47,295 nucleotides of DNA from an uncultured Oscillospiraceae bacterium (GCA_934565425.1 CAKTHW010000003.1:1-47295), one strand, 5' to 3'. Positions 9,190 to 17,147 are shown, counted from the first letter of the stretch. Notes: generated from the sequence alone by a model not told the origin. Numbers and translations are program-made.

Positions 9190-9218
9190 ATTATGGAAGA
9201 AGGGGCGGAAAAAAACAA
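9190..9218 (-). promoter_or_regulatory. Promoter of the lipid kinase/mnmE unit
   Basis: Minus strand: TTGTTT (9213-9218), a 17-bp spacer and CATAAT (9190-9195), 46 bp before the kinase ATG. Confidence 0.55.
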
Positions 9219-9288
9219 CCTTATTTTGTGAATTTTCCCCCTGGAAGGCGGCAAAAGACCGGGAAAAGGGACGGAATGTGGGAGAAAA

Positions 9289-9336
9289 TGTATCATACGA
9301 TACAGTCTGGTCATTTGGTTGGTTGTATGATACAAT
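9289..9336 (+). promoter_or_regulatory. ilvE promoter with paired palindromic operators
   Basis: A likely promoter is TGGTCA (9308-9313), 17 bp, TACAAT (9331-9336). Two dyads with the core GTATnATAC flank and overlap it: 9289-9304 (TGTATC/GATACA arms) and 9323-9335 (TTGTAT/ATACAA arms). Their cores are centred 35 bp apart, and the second covers the -10 box, as expected for repression by a dimeric regulator such as a GntR-type protein. The regulator is not identified. A further inverted repeat, TTTTCAGG 9359-9366 with CCTGAAAA 9371-9378, lies in the leader. Confidence 0.55.
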
Positions 9337-9413
9337 AACAGCGAAACAGATCGCCCTCTTTTCAGGTTCCCCTGAAAAGGTGATGATTGATATTGATTAG
9401 GGAGGCACCTCTT

Positions 9414-10484
9414 ATGTTGGATATCCGTGTTGAATTGACTAAGACCCCGAAGACAAAGCCTGCTGATGAGAGCAAACTGGGCTTCGGCAAGGAATTTTCC
9501 GACCATATGTTCGTCATGGACTACGATCCTGACAACGGCTGGCATGACGCCAGAATCATCCCCTATCAGCCCTTCCAGATGGACCCGGCTACCGTGGTGT
9601 TCCACTATGCACAGGAGATCTTCGAAGGTCTGAAGGCATATCGTACCGCAGAAGGCAAGATCCAGCTCTTCCGCCCGGACTGCAACGCCCAGCGCAGCAA
9701 CGACTCCGCTGACCGTATGTGTATGCCCAATATCCCCGTGGAAGACTTTGTGCAGGCCGTCAAGGCTCTGGTGAAGGTGGATCAGGATTGGGTGCCCCAC
9801 ACCGACGGCACTTCCCTGTATATCCGCCCCTTCATGATCGCCACCGACGTGGGCCTGGGCGTCCACGCTTCCAAGCACTATCGCTTCTGCATCATCACCG
9901 CTCCCTCCGGCGCTTACTATGCCGAAGGCCTGGCTCCCGTGCGCATCTACGTCGAGGATGAATACATCCGTGCAGCACCTGGCCTGACCGGCTTCTGCAA
10001 GTGCGGCGGCAACTACGCTGCTTCCATCAAGGCCGGTGACATGGCCGAACAGCAGGGCTATGCCCAGGTGCTGTGGCTGGACGGCGTGGAAAAGAAGTAC
10101 GTGGAAGAAGTCGGCGCTATGAACATCATGTTCAAGATCGACGGCAAGATCTACACCGCTCCCTGCGTGGGCACCGTCCTGCCCGGCGTCACCCGCCGCA
10201 GCTGCATCGAGCTGTGCCGTGATTGGGGCTATGAGGTCATCGAGGGCAGACTGGCCATCGCTGACATCATGAAGGCTGCCGAAGACGGCAAGCTGGAAGA
10301 GGTCTTCGGCACCGGCACTGCCGCTGTGGTCTCCCCGGTCAAGGAACTGAAGTGGATGGACAAGGTCGCCCACATCTCCGACGGCAAGATCGGCCCTCTG
10401 ACCCAGAAGCTCTACGACACCCTCACCGGCATCCAGTGGGGCAAGATCGAAGACACCAAGGGCTGGACCGTTCCTGTGGAATAA
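9414..10484 (+). CDS. ilvE: Branched-chain amino acid aminotransferase
   Basis: A 356-residue fold-type IV PLP enzyme that interconverts Leu, Ile and Val with their 2-keto acids, using glutamate/2-oxoglutarate. Family signatures are visible: VFHYAQEIFEGLKAYR, LYIRPF, and LDGVEKKYVEEVGAMNIMF, which includes the PLP-binding Lys. GTGTAAVVSPV near the end is the phosphate-binding loop. The ATG at 9414 is chosen because GGGAGG (9400-9405) lies 8 bases upstream; an upstream in-frame ATG at 9387 lacks such a site. It is a single-gene unit with a strong terminator. Codon use is strongly biased, suggesting high expression. Confidence 0.96.
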   Translation: MLDIRVELTKTPKTKPADESKLGFGKEFSDHMFVMDYDPDNGWHDARIIPYQPFQMDPATVVFHYAQEIFEGLKAYRTAEGKIQLFRPDCNAQRSNDSADRMCMPNIPVEDFVQAVKALVKVDQDWVPHTDGTSLYIRPFMIATDVGLGVHASKHYRFCIITAPSGAYYAEGLAPVRIYVEDEYIRAAPGLTGFCKCGGNYAASIKAGDMAEQQGYAQVLWLDGVEKKYVEEVGAMNIMFKIDGKIYTAPCVGTVLPGVTRRSCIELCRDWGYEVIEGRLAIADIMKAAEDGKLEEVFGTGTAAVVSPVKELKWMDKVAHISDGKIGPLTQKLYDTLTGIQWGKIEDTKGWTVPVE

Positions 10485-10509
10485 CATCGAATCAAAGGCA
10501 AAATCCCAA

Positions 10510-10542
10510 GAGGGCAGACACAACTGTGTCTGCCCTCTTTTT
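10510..10542 (+). terminator. ilvE terminator
   Basis: GAGGGCAGACACA 10510-10522 pairs with TGTGTCTGCCCTC 10525-10537, followed by TTTTT. Confidence 0.93.
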
Positions 10543-11165
10543 CAGCGCAGCTGGTCGATCTCCCGCTGCAAATTCCCCAGGAATCTGCCCGCATGGGCGC
10601 CGTCCATCTGCGTATGATGAAATTGGAACGAGATGGGCAGCTCATACCGGAACCACCGTTTGCGGTATTTGCCCCAGATGAGGAAGGGATTGTTGAAGAT
10701 GCCGCTGTTCATCCCCACCGCACCGTCCAACTCCGTGTCCACAATGGCCGAAGTGCCGATGACCATGCTTTCCTCTGACAGGTCGTGGTCTTGGCAGGTC
10801 TCTGCTGTCTGGGCGGTGTAGGTCAGGTAGTCCCGATTGAACTGCTCCAGGGTGTCCGAATAGGGGAGGTCGCAGGAGCTGACCTGGCTGGTTCGATTCA
10901 GGACAATGGTGTTGACGGCGATGGAGTCGTATTGCATCAGGGTCCCTCCCACCGGGAGCAGATAGAATTCTGGGATGTCTACAGCTGCTTTGCCGATGCA
11001 GTAGTCCAGCAGCATATTGAATTTCAGTCCCCGCTTCCGGGACAGCTTCACCAGGTGGGTCACATCGAGGGTCTTGAAAAAGGTCACCATGGGGTTGGGC
11101 GCCTGCATCCAGAGTGCGTATGCAGCTGCTCGTGTGGTGTCGTTTGGATTGACTGGGCGTGGCAT
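10542..11165 (-). CDS. CatA-like O-acetyltransferase (chloramphenicol acetyltransferase fold)
   Basis: A 207-residue protein, close to the 210-220 residues usual for class A chloramphenicol acetyltransferases. The catalytic motif HHTQMDGAHAGRFL near the C-terminus matches HHxxxDGxHxxxF, and the N-terminal region has the FFKTLDVTHL strand of the fold. The AGGAGC-like site (AAAGGAGC) precedes the ATG. Many such genes in gut Clostridia are chromosomal and of unproven substrate, so resistance should not be assumed. It follows the TIGR04076 gene by 95 bp on the same strand and could be co-transcribed. Confidence 0.85.
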   Translation of the reverse strand: MPRPVNPNDTTRAAAYALWMQAPNPMVTFFKTLDVTHLVKLSRKRGLKFNMLLDYCIGKAAVDIPEFYLLPVGGTLMQYDSIAVNTIVLNRTSQVSSCDLPYSDTLEQFNRDYLTYTAQTAETCQDHDLSEESMVIGTSAIVDTELDGAVGMNSGIFNNPFLIWGKYRKRWFRYELPISFQFHHTQMDGAHAGRFLGNLQREIDQLR

Positions 11166-11260
11166 TTTGTGCTCCTTTCCAGAATATTATGTCAGTTTGG
11201 TCATGTTCTGCCTGGCGGCGTGGGTGCTTTCATTTTGTTGAAATCTAGCGTCGCCGCTTC

Positions 11261-11653
11261 TCATTCGTAGTCCAGCCGTTCGATCTTAAAAATAACCGGC
11301 CGGGTGCCGTCGGAGCAGCAGGTGATCATGGTGTTCTCCTCCTTCATCCAGCCCTTCATGATGGAGCCGCCCTGGAGACCGGTGTAGATATACCGGGAAA
11401 TGGCGTCCCAGGCTTCGGAACAGAAGGGAAGGGTCGGCCCGCCGGCCACGGTGTGGGGGTCGCCGGTGGTCTTTGTCAGGGTACCCAAGCCCATGTGCCA
11501 GAAATCATCTCGCTCTTCGTCCCGATAGAAGACGAACTCGTCGCCCACGTTGTAGCAGGGACAGACGCCGGAGTGGGGGTCAGCGCAGTAGTGCTGCTGC
11601 AATTCCGGATACAACTTTTTGTCAAGGACAGTCACTTTTACTTTGTGTCTCAT
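11261..11653 (-). CDS. TIGR04076 family protein
   Basis: A 130-residue Cys-containing protein. It starts MRHKVKVTVLDKKLYPELQ, continues with VCPCYNVGDEFVF, then FCSEAWDAISRYIYTGLQGG, the order seen in TIGR04076 proteins. The ATG at 11653 is preferred over an upstream in-frame start because AGGAGG sits just before it and the upstream segment is a hydrophobic non-conserved stretch over the promoter. The family has no established function; conserved Cys residues suggest metal or redox chemistry. The last residues run to a TGA at 11261. Confidence 0.8.
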   Translation of the reverse strand: MRHKVKVTVLDKKLYPELQQHYCADPHSGVCPCYNVGDEFVFYRDEERDDFWHMGLGTLTKTTGDPHTVAGGPTLPFCSEAWDAISRYIYTGLQGGSIMKGWMKEENTMITCCSDGTRPVIFKIERLDYE

Positions 11654-11722
11654 GGTCGCTTCCCTCCTAGTAGATGGTGTTATTTTGCGTTTGCTGAATA
11701 TGAAAAAATATACAGAATGTAA

Positions 11723-11731
11723 AGTATAGCA
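11723..11731 (-). promoter_or_regulatory. Extended -10 promoter of the TIGR04076 gene
   Basis: On the minus strand TGCTATACT forms an extended -10. The expected -35 position has only the weak hexamer TGGTGT. It lies about 70 bp before the start codon. Confidence 0.5.
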
Positions 11732-11744
11732 GAAAAGGACATAA

Positions 11745-11856
11745 AACACCACCCCTGTGTTTGCGGCAGGGACTTCCTGATTTTGCAGGCAATCCTGCTT
11801 TCTATAGGGGTGCCAAACAGGGGAGAAAGCCGCCCTTCTGGTGGGTAAGTCCCCAA
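11745..11856. other. Candidate structured RNA in the TIGR04076-trmL gap
   Basis: The 418-bp gap from 11654 to 12071 has no gene but dense complementarity. GGGACTT 11769-11775 pairs with AAGTCCC 11847-11853 and encloses GCAGG/CCTGC (11785-11789, 11794-11798) and GCTTTCT/AGAAAGC (11797-11803, 11824-11830). Competing pairs exist: CCCCTGTGTTTG 11752-11763 with CAAACAGGGG 11814-11823, and GCGGC 11763-11767 with GCCGC 11829-11833. It lies upstream of both flanking promoters, so it would be a separate transcript if real. It does not match a riboswitch class I recognise. Confidence 0.35.
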
Positions 11857-11951
11857 TGAGCTAAAATAGATTATTTTTGTGAAAAGCAAAGTTTTTTTAT
11901 TGATACGGGCAAAAATAATGATATTTCCCCTGGAAAAAGCGGAAAATGGTG

Positions 11952-11980
11952 TTGATTTTCAAATGGAATTGGGCTAGAAT
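11952..11980 (+). promoter_or_regulatory. Promoter of trmL (and pgk)
   Basis: TTGATT (11952-11957), 17 bp, TAGAAT (11975-11980), giving a leader of about 85 nt before the trmL GTG. Confidence 0.72.
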
Positions 11981-12071
11981 AGACCGTGCTAAAAATCATT
12001 CCTCGGCCGGACGGGTCTGTATCCAGCGGATGCGTCGGGTCAGGAAAGTTGAATGGGGAGGTGCATGGTTC

Positions 12072-12572
12072 GTGGTGCATATCGTGTTAGTAGAACCGGA
12101 GATTCCGCAGAATACTGGAAATATCGCCCGTACCTGTGCCGTGACCAAGAGCAGTCTGCATTTGATTCGCCCTTTGGGCTTTGACGTCAGTGCGTCAGCA
12201 GTGCGGCGGGCAGGTCTGGACTATTGGAGCCAGGTGTCCGTCACTGTTTACGAGGATCTGGCGGATTTTTTTGCCCAACATCCAGATGCCAAAGATTGCC
12301 TGTGGCTGGCCAGCTCCAAAGCGCCCCAGAGCTATACCCAGGTGCGTTACGAGCCGGACTGCTACCTGTTCTTCGGTAAGGAGACCGCCGGTCTGCCCGA
12401 GTGGTTCCGCACCGAGTATTATCATCGTTGTGTCCGCATCCCGATGGTTCCGGGTGCGCGATGCCTGAACCTGTCCAACTCCGCCGCTGTCCTGGCCTAT
12501 GAGGCCCTGCGGCAGCAAGGTTTTCCGGGTCTGTCCGGAGAGGGGGAAATGGCGGAGACGGGGACGGTTTAG
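12072..12572 (+). CDS. trmL: tRNA (cytidine/uridine-34-2'-O)-methyltransferase TrmL
   Basis: A 166-residue SPOUT methyltransferase that methylates the ribose of the wobble base in tRNA-Leu isoacceptors. Hallmarks are the N-terminal IVLVEPEIPQNTGNIARTC, the FGKETAGLP motif and the knotted C-terminal CLNLSNSAAVLAYEALRQ. The start is GTG at 12072, ten bases after GGGGAGG (12055-12061). A longer in-frame ATG at 11946 is rejected because the promoter lies inside that stretch and the extra residues are not family-like. The gene is followed 39 bp later by pgk and probably shares its transcript. Confidence 0.93.
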   Translation: MVHIVLVEPEIPQNTGNIARTCAVTKSSLHLIRPLGFDVSASAVRRAGLDYWSQVSVTVYEDLADFFAQHPDAKDCLWLASSKAPQSYTQVRYEPDCYLFFGKETAGLPEWFRTEYYHRCVRIPMVPGARCLNLSNSAAVLAYEALRQQGFPGLSGEGEMAETGTV

Positions 12573-12611
12573 ATGCTTTTTATGGTAAGGGATAGGAAAG
12601 GAGTAGGAAAG

Positions 12612-13811
12612 ATGAACTACAACAAGAAGACGGTTACTGATATTGACGTGGCAGGCAAGAAGGTTCTGCTGCGCTGCGACTTTAACGTGCCCATGGCCAA
12701 GAGCAATGACGGCACCATCCTGGATGACAAGCGCATCCGGGAAGCTCTGCCCACCATCCGCTACCTGCTGGAGCAGAACGCGGCAGTCATTGCCTGCTCC
12801 CATATGGGCAAGCCCAAGGGCAAGTGGAAGGAAGAGCTGACCCTGGCTCCCGTGGCAAAGCGCCTGAGCGAGCTGCTGGGTCAGGACGTGCCCCTGACCG
12901 CTGACGTCATCGGCCCCGATGCCACCGCTAAGGCAGCTGCACTCCAGCCTGGTCAGATCATGCTGTTGGAGAACCTGCGCTTTGAACCGGGTGAGGAGAA
13001 GAACGACCCCGCTTTCGCCAAGGCACTGGCTGATATGGCGGACGTCTACGTTTCCGACGCCTTCGGCACCGTCCACCGCGCTCACGCCTCCACCGCTGGC
13101 GTCGCCAACTATCTGCCTGCCGTGTCCGGCTTCCTCATCCAGAAGGAACTGGAGATCATCGGCGGCGCACTGGCCAACCCCAAGCGTCCCCTGGTGGCCG
13201 TTCTGGGCGGCAGCAAGGTCTCCTCTAAGATCGGCGTCATCAACAACCTGCTGGAGCTGGCCGATACCGTCATCATCGGCGGCGGCATGGCTTATACCTT
13301 CGCCAAGGCACAGGGCGGTGAGATCGGCACCTCTCTGCTGGAAGAGGACTGGATGGATTACGCCAACGAAATGATCAAAAAGGCCGCTGACAAGGGCGTC
13401 AAGCTCCTGCTGCCGGTGGACAATGTGTGTGCCGCCGAATATTCCGCAGACTCCAAGCCCGAAGTGTATCCCGCTGACAAGATCCCCGCTGACAAGATGG
13501 GCATGGACATCGGTCCCGAGACCCGCAAGCTGTACGCAAAGGCCATTGAAGGCGCCGGCACCGTCATCTGGAACGGCCCTATGGGCGTCTTTGAGTTCCC
13601 CGCTTTCGCAGAAGGCACCCGTGCTGTGGCACAGGCGCTGGCCGACAGCGACGCCATCACCATCATCGGCGGCGGCGACAGTGCAGCAGCGGTCCAGCAG
13701 ATGGGCTTTGCCGACAAGATGACCCACATCTCCACCGGCGGCGGCGCTTCTTTGGAATTCATGGAGGGCAAGGAACTGCCTGGTGTGGCAGCACTGATGG
13801 ACAAAGAATAA
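12612..13811 (+). CDS. pgk: Phosphoglycerate kinase
   Basis: A 399-residue glycolytic enzyme that makes ATP from 1,3-bisphosphoglycerate. The substrate-binding RCDFNVP, the hinge [11 protein letters not shown], nucleotide-binding NGPMGVFE and the C-terminal GGGDSAAAV are all present. The ATG at 12612 follows AAAGGAG by eight bases; the upstream in-frame ATG at 12573 lacks a ribosome site. Codons are highly biased. gap is not adjacent, so the usual gap-pgk-tpi operon is broken here and pgk is linked to trmL instead. A 218-bp structured spacer separates it from tpiA. Confidence 0.98.
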   Translation: MNYNKKTVTDIDVAGKKVLLRCDFNVPMAKSNDGTILDDKRIREALPTIRYLLEQNAAVIACSHMGKPKGKWKEELTLAPVAKRLSELLGQDVPLTADVIGPDATAKAAALQPGQIMLLENLRFEPGEEKNDPAFAKALADMADVYVSDAFGTVHRAHASTAGVANYLPAVSGFLIQKELEIIGGALANPKRPLVAVLGGSKVSSKIGVINNLLELADTVIIGGGMAYTFAKAQGGEIGTSLLEEDWMDYANEMIKKAADKGVKLLLPVDNVCAAEYSADSKPEVYPADKIPADKMGMDIGPETRKLYAKAIEGAGTVIWNGPMGVFEFPAFAEGTRAVAQALADSDAITIIGGGDSAAAVQQMGFADKMTHISTGGGASLEFMEGKELPGVAALMDKE

Positions 13812-13821
13812 CGAAGACACA

Positions 13822-13996
13822 GCTCCCTGGGTTCCCCAGAGCGGCCAGGCTTTGGGGGACCAAAGAGGGAATGACATAAGGGAACTGGGGATAGGGCGCA
13901 GATCCCCCCAAAGTGCGCCAACCAGCGCTCTTCTGGCATCCCGGCATAGAATGGAGCGCGCAACTGACAATCCCATGGCGGCAGAACCCTATCTGC
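13822..13996 (+). other. Multi-hairpin spacer between pgk and tpiA
   Basis: Five successive inverted repeats fill the gap: CTGGG/CCCAG (13827-13831, 13835-13839), CTTTGG/CCAAAG (13850-13855, 13860-13865), GGCGCA/TGCGCC (13895-13900, 13914-13919), GCGCTC/GAGCGC (13925-13930, 13954-13959) and GCAGA/TCTGC (13981-13985, 13992-13996). No stem has a T-tract, so they are better read as mRNA stability or processing elements than terminators. Confidence 0.5.
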
Positions 13997-14029
13997 GCGC
14001 ATGAAATGATAGAAAGAGGGAATTTTATC

Positions 14030-14803
14030 ATGAATAGAAGATATCGTAAGACCATTATCGCCGGTAACTGGAAAATGAATAAGACCGCTTCCGAGACCAA
14101 GGCGTTTGCGGACGAACTGAAGGCCATGCTGCCCAAGGCAAAGTGGTGTGACATCCTCCTGTGCGTCCCCTTTGTGAACATCCCGGCAGCTCAGAAGGCA
14201 TTCAAGGACACCCGCGTGATGATCGGCGCCCAGAACATCCACTTTGAGGATCACGGTGCCTTTACCGGCGAGGTCTCCGCTGCCATGCTCAAGGAGCTGA
14301 ACGTGAAGTACGCCATCATCGGCCACTCCGAACGCCGTCAGTATTGGAATGACAACGACATCATCGTCAACCGCAAGACCCACGCCGCCATCGACGCAGG
14401 GCTGTACCCCATCGTCTGCGTAGGCGAGTCCAAGGAACAGCGGGAGCTGGGGGTGACCAAGGAGGTCATCGACCTGCAGGTGAAGACCGCTCTGTCCGGC
14501 ATCCCCGCCGAGAAGATCCGTCACGTTGTCATTGCATACGAACCCCTGTGGGCCATCGGCACCGGTGACACCGCAACGGCAGAGCAGGCCAACGAGGTCT
14601 GTGAAGAGATCCGCACCGTCATCCGCAAGCTGTACGGCGCCAGAGTGGCACGGAGCGTGACCATCCTGTACGGCGGCTCCATGAACGAGAACAACGCCCA
14701 TGACCTGCTGGCACAGCCGGACGTGGACGGCGGCCTCATCGGCGGTGCTTCCCTGGTACCGAAGAAGTTTACCGAGATCATCAACGCAGCCAACCAGGAA
14801 TGA
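14030..14803 (+). CDS. tpiA: Triosephosphate isomerase
   Basis: A 257-residue TIM-barrel enzyme interconverting dihydroxyacetone phosphate and glyceraldehyde 3-phosphate. Active-site elements are complete: GNWKMNKT (Lys), IIGHSERRQ (His), AYEPLWAIGTG (Glu and the flexible loop) and the phosphate-binding YGGSMNENN. The ATG at 14030 follows AGAAAGAGGG. It lies between pgk and gpmI in the same orientation, with structured spacers on both sides and no intrinsic terminator, suggesting a polycistronic, processed message. Confidence 0.98.
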   Translation: MNRRYRKTIIAGNWKMNKTASETKAFADELKAMLPKAKWCDILLCVPFVNIPAAQKAFKDTRVMIGAQNIHFEDHGAFTGEVSAAMLKELNVKYAIIGHSERRQYWNDNDIIVNRKTHAAIDAGLYPIVCVGESKEQRELGVTKEVIDLQVKTALSGIPAEKIRHVVIAYEPLWAIGTGDTATAEQANEVCEEIRTVIRKLYGARVARSVTILYGGSMNENNAHDLLAQPDVDGGLIGGASLVPKKFTEIINAANQE

Positions 14804-14821
14804 CCCTGGTCGGCTGCTGCC

Positions 14822-14912
14822 ACAGCATCGGGCAGGGATATCCCCGCCCGATCCGTATTTGGCCAAAATACAACTTGAGTCAACCGGCATAAGCTGCGTG
14901 CAGCGGCTGCGC
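14822..14912 (+). other. Hairpins between tpiA and gpmI
   Basis: ATCGGGC pairs with GCCCGAT across an internal GGGATATCCC palindrome (about 14827-14852). GTATTTGG pairs with CCAAAATAC with one bulge (about 14856-14872). GCTGC/GCAGC forms a third small stem near 14893-14904. None has a T-tract. Confidence 0.45.
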
Positions 14913-14935
14913 TGGCGTTGAGAGAGAGGTTCCAC

Positions 14936-16447
14936 ATGAAAACACCGACAACATTGATTATCATGGACGGCTTCGGACTGCGGGACGAAGAGCAGGGCAA
15001 TGCGGTCAGATCCGCACCCACTCCCGTCCTGGATAAGCTCTTTGCCGAAAATCCCACCAGCAAGCTCTCCGCTTCCGGTATCGACGTAGGTCTGCCGGCA
15101 GGGCAGATGGGCAACAGCGAGGTGGGTCATACCAATATTGGCGCAGGCCGCGTGGTCTATCAGGATCTGCCCAAGATCTCCAGAGACATCGACCAGGGCG
15201 CCTTCTTCCAGAATCCGGCCTATAAGAAGGCCATGCTGGCCGCTAAGGATCAGGGGACGGCTGTCCACATCATGGGTCTGCTGTCCGACGGCGGCGTCCA
15301 CTCCCACATCACCCACATCCAGGCGGCGGTGAAGATGGCCGCTGAGCTGGGTTGTCCTAAGATCTACGTCCACTGCTTCCTGGACGGCCGTGACGTGCCG
15401 CCTACCTCCGGCAAGGGCTTCGTGGCTCAGATGCAGGAGTATTGCAAGCAGTACGGCGCTCAGATCGTCACCGTCCAGGGCAGATACTATGCCATGGATC
15501 GAGACACCAACTGGGATCGGACAGAGAAAGCCTATGCGGCCATGGTCTACGGGGAAGCCACCTATATCCCCGACCCGTTGGATGCCGTGCAGGGTTCCTA
15601 TAATAAGGAGGTCACCGACGAGTTCATGACCCCAGTGGTCTGTGTGAAAGAGGCGGAGATCCAGCCCAATGACACCGTCATCTTTATGAACTTCCGCCCC
15701 GACCGGGCACGGCAGATTACCCGTACCCTGGTGGATCCGGACTTTGACGGGTTCGAGCGGAAGAAGGGATTCTTCCCGGTCCAGTTCGTCTGCACCACTT
15801 GTTACGACGCCAGTATGCCGAACGTGGAGGTAGCTTACCCCAGTGAGGCGCTGAAGAACGTCTTTGGCGAGTATATCTCCAAGCTGGGTCTGACCCAGCT
15901 GCGCATTGCGGAGACGGAAAAGTATGCCCACGTGACCTTCTTCTTCAACGGCGGCGTAGAGACGGTGTTCCCCGGGGAAGAACGGGTGCTCATCCCGTCC
16001 CCTAAGGTGGCTACTTATGACATGAAGCCGGATATGTCCGCCAATGAAGTAGCTGCCGCCTGCGTGGAACGGATCGAGAGCGGCAATTATGACGTCATCA
16101 TCCTGAACTTCGCCAACTGTGATATGGTCGGTCACACCGGCGTCTACGAAGCCGCTCGTCTGGCTGTGGAGACGGTAGACCGCTGCGTGGGTCAGGTGGT
16201 GGAAGCCACCAGCAAGATGGGCGGCATCACCCTCATCACCGCCGACCACGGCAACAGCGAGCAGATGTTCCAGGACGACGGCGTGTCTCCCATGACTGCC
16301 CACACCACCAACCCGGTGCCCTTCTGCATCGTCGGTGCCAGCGTCCAGCTGCGAGATGGCATTTTGGCCGATATTGCGCCCACCATGTTGGATCTGATGG
16401 GGTTGGAGAAGCCGGCAGAAATGAACGGGAAGACGCTCATCGTCTGA
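14936..16447 (+). CDS. gpmI: 2,3-bisphosphoglycerate-independent phosphoglycerate mutase
   Basis: A 503-residue manganese enzyme of the alkaline phosphatase superfamily that interconverts 3- and 2-phosphoglycerate. The metal-binding MDGFG near the N-terminus, the phosphorylated Ser in GNSEVGHTNIGAGR, the GGVHSH loop, NCDMVGHTG and TADHGNSEQM are all in place. The ATG at 14936 follows GAGAGAGG; an upstream in-frame GTG at 14918 is less well placed. It is the last glycolytic gene before a strong terminator. Confidence 0.98.
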   Translation: MKTPTTLIIMDGFGLRDEEQGNAVRSAPTPVLDKLFAENPTSKLSASGIDVGLPAGQMGNSEVGHTNIGAGRVVYQDLPKISRDIDQGAFFQNPAYKKAMLAAKDQGTAVHIMGLLSDGGVHSHITHIQAAVKMAAELGCPKIYVHCFLDGRDVPPTSGKGFVAQMQEYCKQYGAQIVTVQGRYYAMDRDTNWDRTEKAYAAMVYGEATYIPDPLDAVQGSYNKEVTDEFMTPVVCVKEAEIQPNDTVIFMNFRPDRARQITRTLVDPDFDGFERKKGFFPVQFVCTTCYDASMPNVEVAYPSEALKNVFGEYISKLGLTQLRIAETEKYAHVTFFFNGGVETVFPGEERVLIPSPKVATYDMKPDMSANEVAAACVERIESGNYDVIILNFANCDMVGHTGVYEAARLAVETVDRCVGQVVEATSKMGGITLITADHGNSEQMFQDDGVSPMTAHTTNPVPFCIVGASVQLRDGILADIAPTMLDLMGLEKPAEMNGKTLIV

Positions 16448-16469
16448 TTTTTGATAGATGATACGGAGA

Positions 16470-16504
16470 AAACCGCCAAAAATGCAGGACTTTTTTGGCG
16501 GTTT
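16470..16504 (+). terminator. gpmI terminator
   Basis: AAACCGCCAAAAA (16470-16482) pairs with TTTTTTGGCGGTTT (16491-16504). The next gene's ribosome site starts only seven bases after the stem. Confidence 0.85.
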
Positions 16505-16524
16505 CTTATTTGAGGATGATTGCT

Positions 16525-17010
16525 GTGAAACGGATTCCAATGCTATTGCTGTTGCTCGCGCCCTATGTCTTTTTGGGCAGCTGCCTGCTCCAGACGACGG
16601 AGGACACGGGCGGCGGTCTGCTCCCTGTCCTTGCGCTGTTTGGGGTCGTGCTGCTGGGGAATATGGTCTACGCGTTCCTGCTGCCCAGATTGGGCTTTGA
16701 CGGGCGACGGATTCTATTTTGGAATCTGCTGCTGAAACTCTGCAATATCCCGGTGTACCTCTTTGTGTTCGCCGTGGCGCTGGTGACCAACGTCCTCATC
16801 ATCCCCATGCTCCCATTCCTCTTCCTTTTTGACTACGCCCTGCTGCTGGCCTCCACCATGTACGGCATCAGCGGCTTGCTGTGCTGTTGTCGGGAGGACA
16901 AGGCGTCACGAAAGACGCTGGTCATCCACAGTGTGGCTCAGTGCCTCTTCTGTGTGGATGTGTTCAGCGCAGTCTATTGCTACATCAAAACGAGAAATAG
17001 AGGCGGTTGA
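16525..17010 (+). CDS. Small integral membrane protein of unknown function
   Basis: A 161-residue protein with about four to five hydrophobic helices, a Cys-rich patch (LLCCCRED, about residue 116) and a basic C-terminus (KTRNRGG). I do not recognise the family. The start is taken as GTG at 16525, nine bases after TGAGG (16511-16515); the in-frame ATG at 16516 directly abuts that sequence. An upstream TTG at 16495 would begin inside the gpmI terminator. No separate promoter is visible, so it is likely expressed by readthrough of gpmI. The promoter of the next gene overlaps its last codons. Confidence 0.6.
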   Translation: MKRIPMLLLLLAPYVFLGSCLLQTTEDTGGGLLPVLALFGVVLLGNMVYAFLLPRLGFDGRRILFWNLLLKLCNIPVYLFVFAVALVTNVLIIPMLPFLFLFDYALLLASTMYGISGLLCCCREDKASRKTLVIHSVAQCLFCVDVFSAVYCYIKTRNRGG

Positions 17011-17036
17011 CAGGATCCTTCCCCTCATGATACAAT
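17007..17036 (+). promoter_or_regulatory. Promoter of the MATE gene
   Basis: A consensus TTGACA (17007-17012), 18-bp spacer, and TACAAT (17031-17036), giving a leader of about 105 nt. Confidence 0.8.
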
Positions 17037-17058
17037 GCCCTTGTCGTCGGAGGGCGAA

Positions 17059-17085
17059 TTGTTCAAGAAAACAAGAGCCGGATAA
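17059..17085 (+). other. Possible 8-codon leader peptide before the MATE gene
   Basis: TTG at 17059 begins MFKKTRAG and ends with TAA at 17083-17085. GGAGGG (17049-17054) lies four bases upstream, a tight but usable spacing. The last three codons form the left arm of the leader terminator, so ribosome position on this ORF could decide whether the terminator folds. This is a weak call because the start is TTG and the peptide is very short. Confidence 0.35.
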
Positions 17086-17127
17086 GGCACAGACTGAAAT
17101 GTCTGTTCTTTATCCGGCTTTTTATTT
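17077..17127 (+). terminator. Terminator in the MATE leader (attenuator candidate)
   Basis: GCCGGATAA (17077-17085) pairs with TTATCCGGC (17110-17118), with an inner ACAGAC/GTCTGT stem (17089-17094, 17101-17106), then TTTTTATTTT. It lies between the promoter and the MATE ATG, not after a gene, so it should attenuate transcription. Confidence 0.85.
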
Positions 17128-17147
17128 TGAGATAAGGAGGAATTCAC

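Noticed and set aside
9228..9245. CodY box before ilvE, from GAATTTTCCCCC
   Set aside because: Only the left half matches the AATTTTC core and the right half is absent.
11800..11860. TPP riboswitch, suggested by AGGGGTGCC and GGTGGGTAA
   Set aside because: The essential CTGAGA and CCTGAT...GGGTAATGCC elements are missing, and the next gene is not thiamine-related.
13358..16540. A 1,060-codon open frame on the minus strand
   Set aside because: It runs antisense to pgk, tpiA and gpmI, whose products are unmistakable. Long antisense frames are common in GC-rich genes, and its translation has no recognisable domain.
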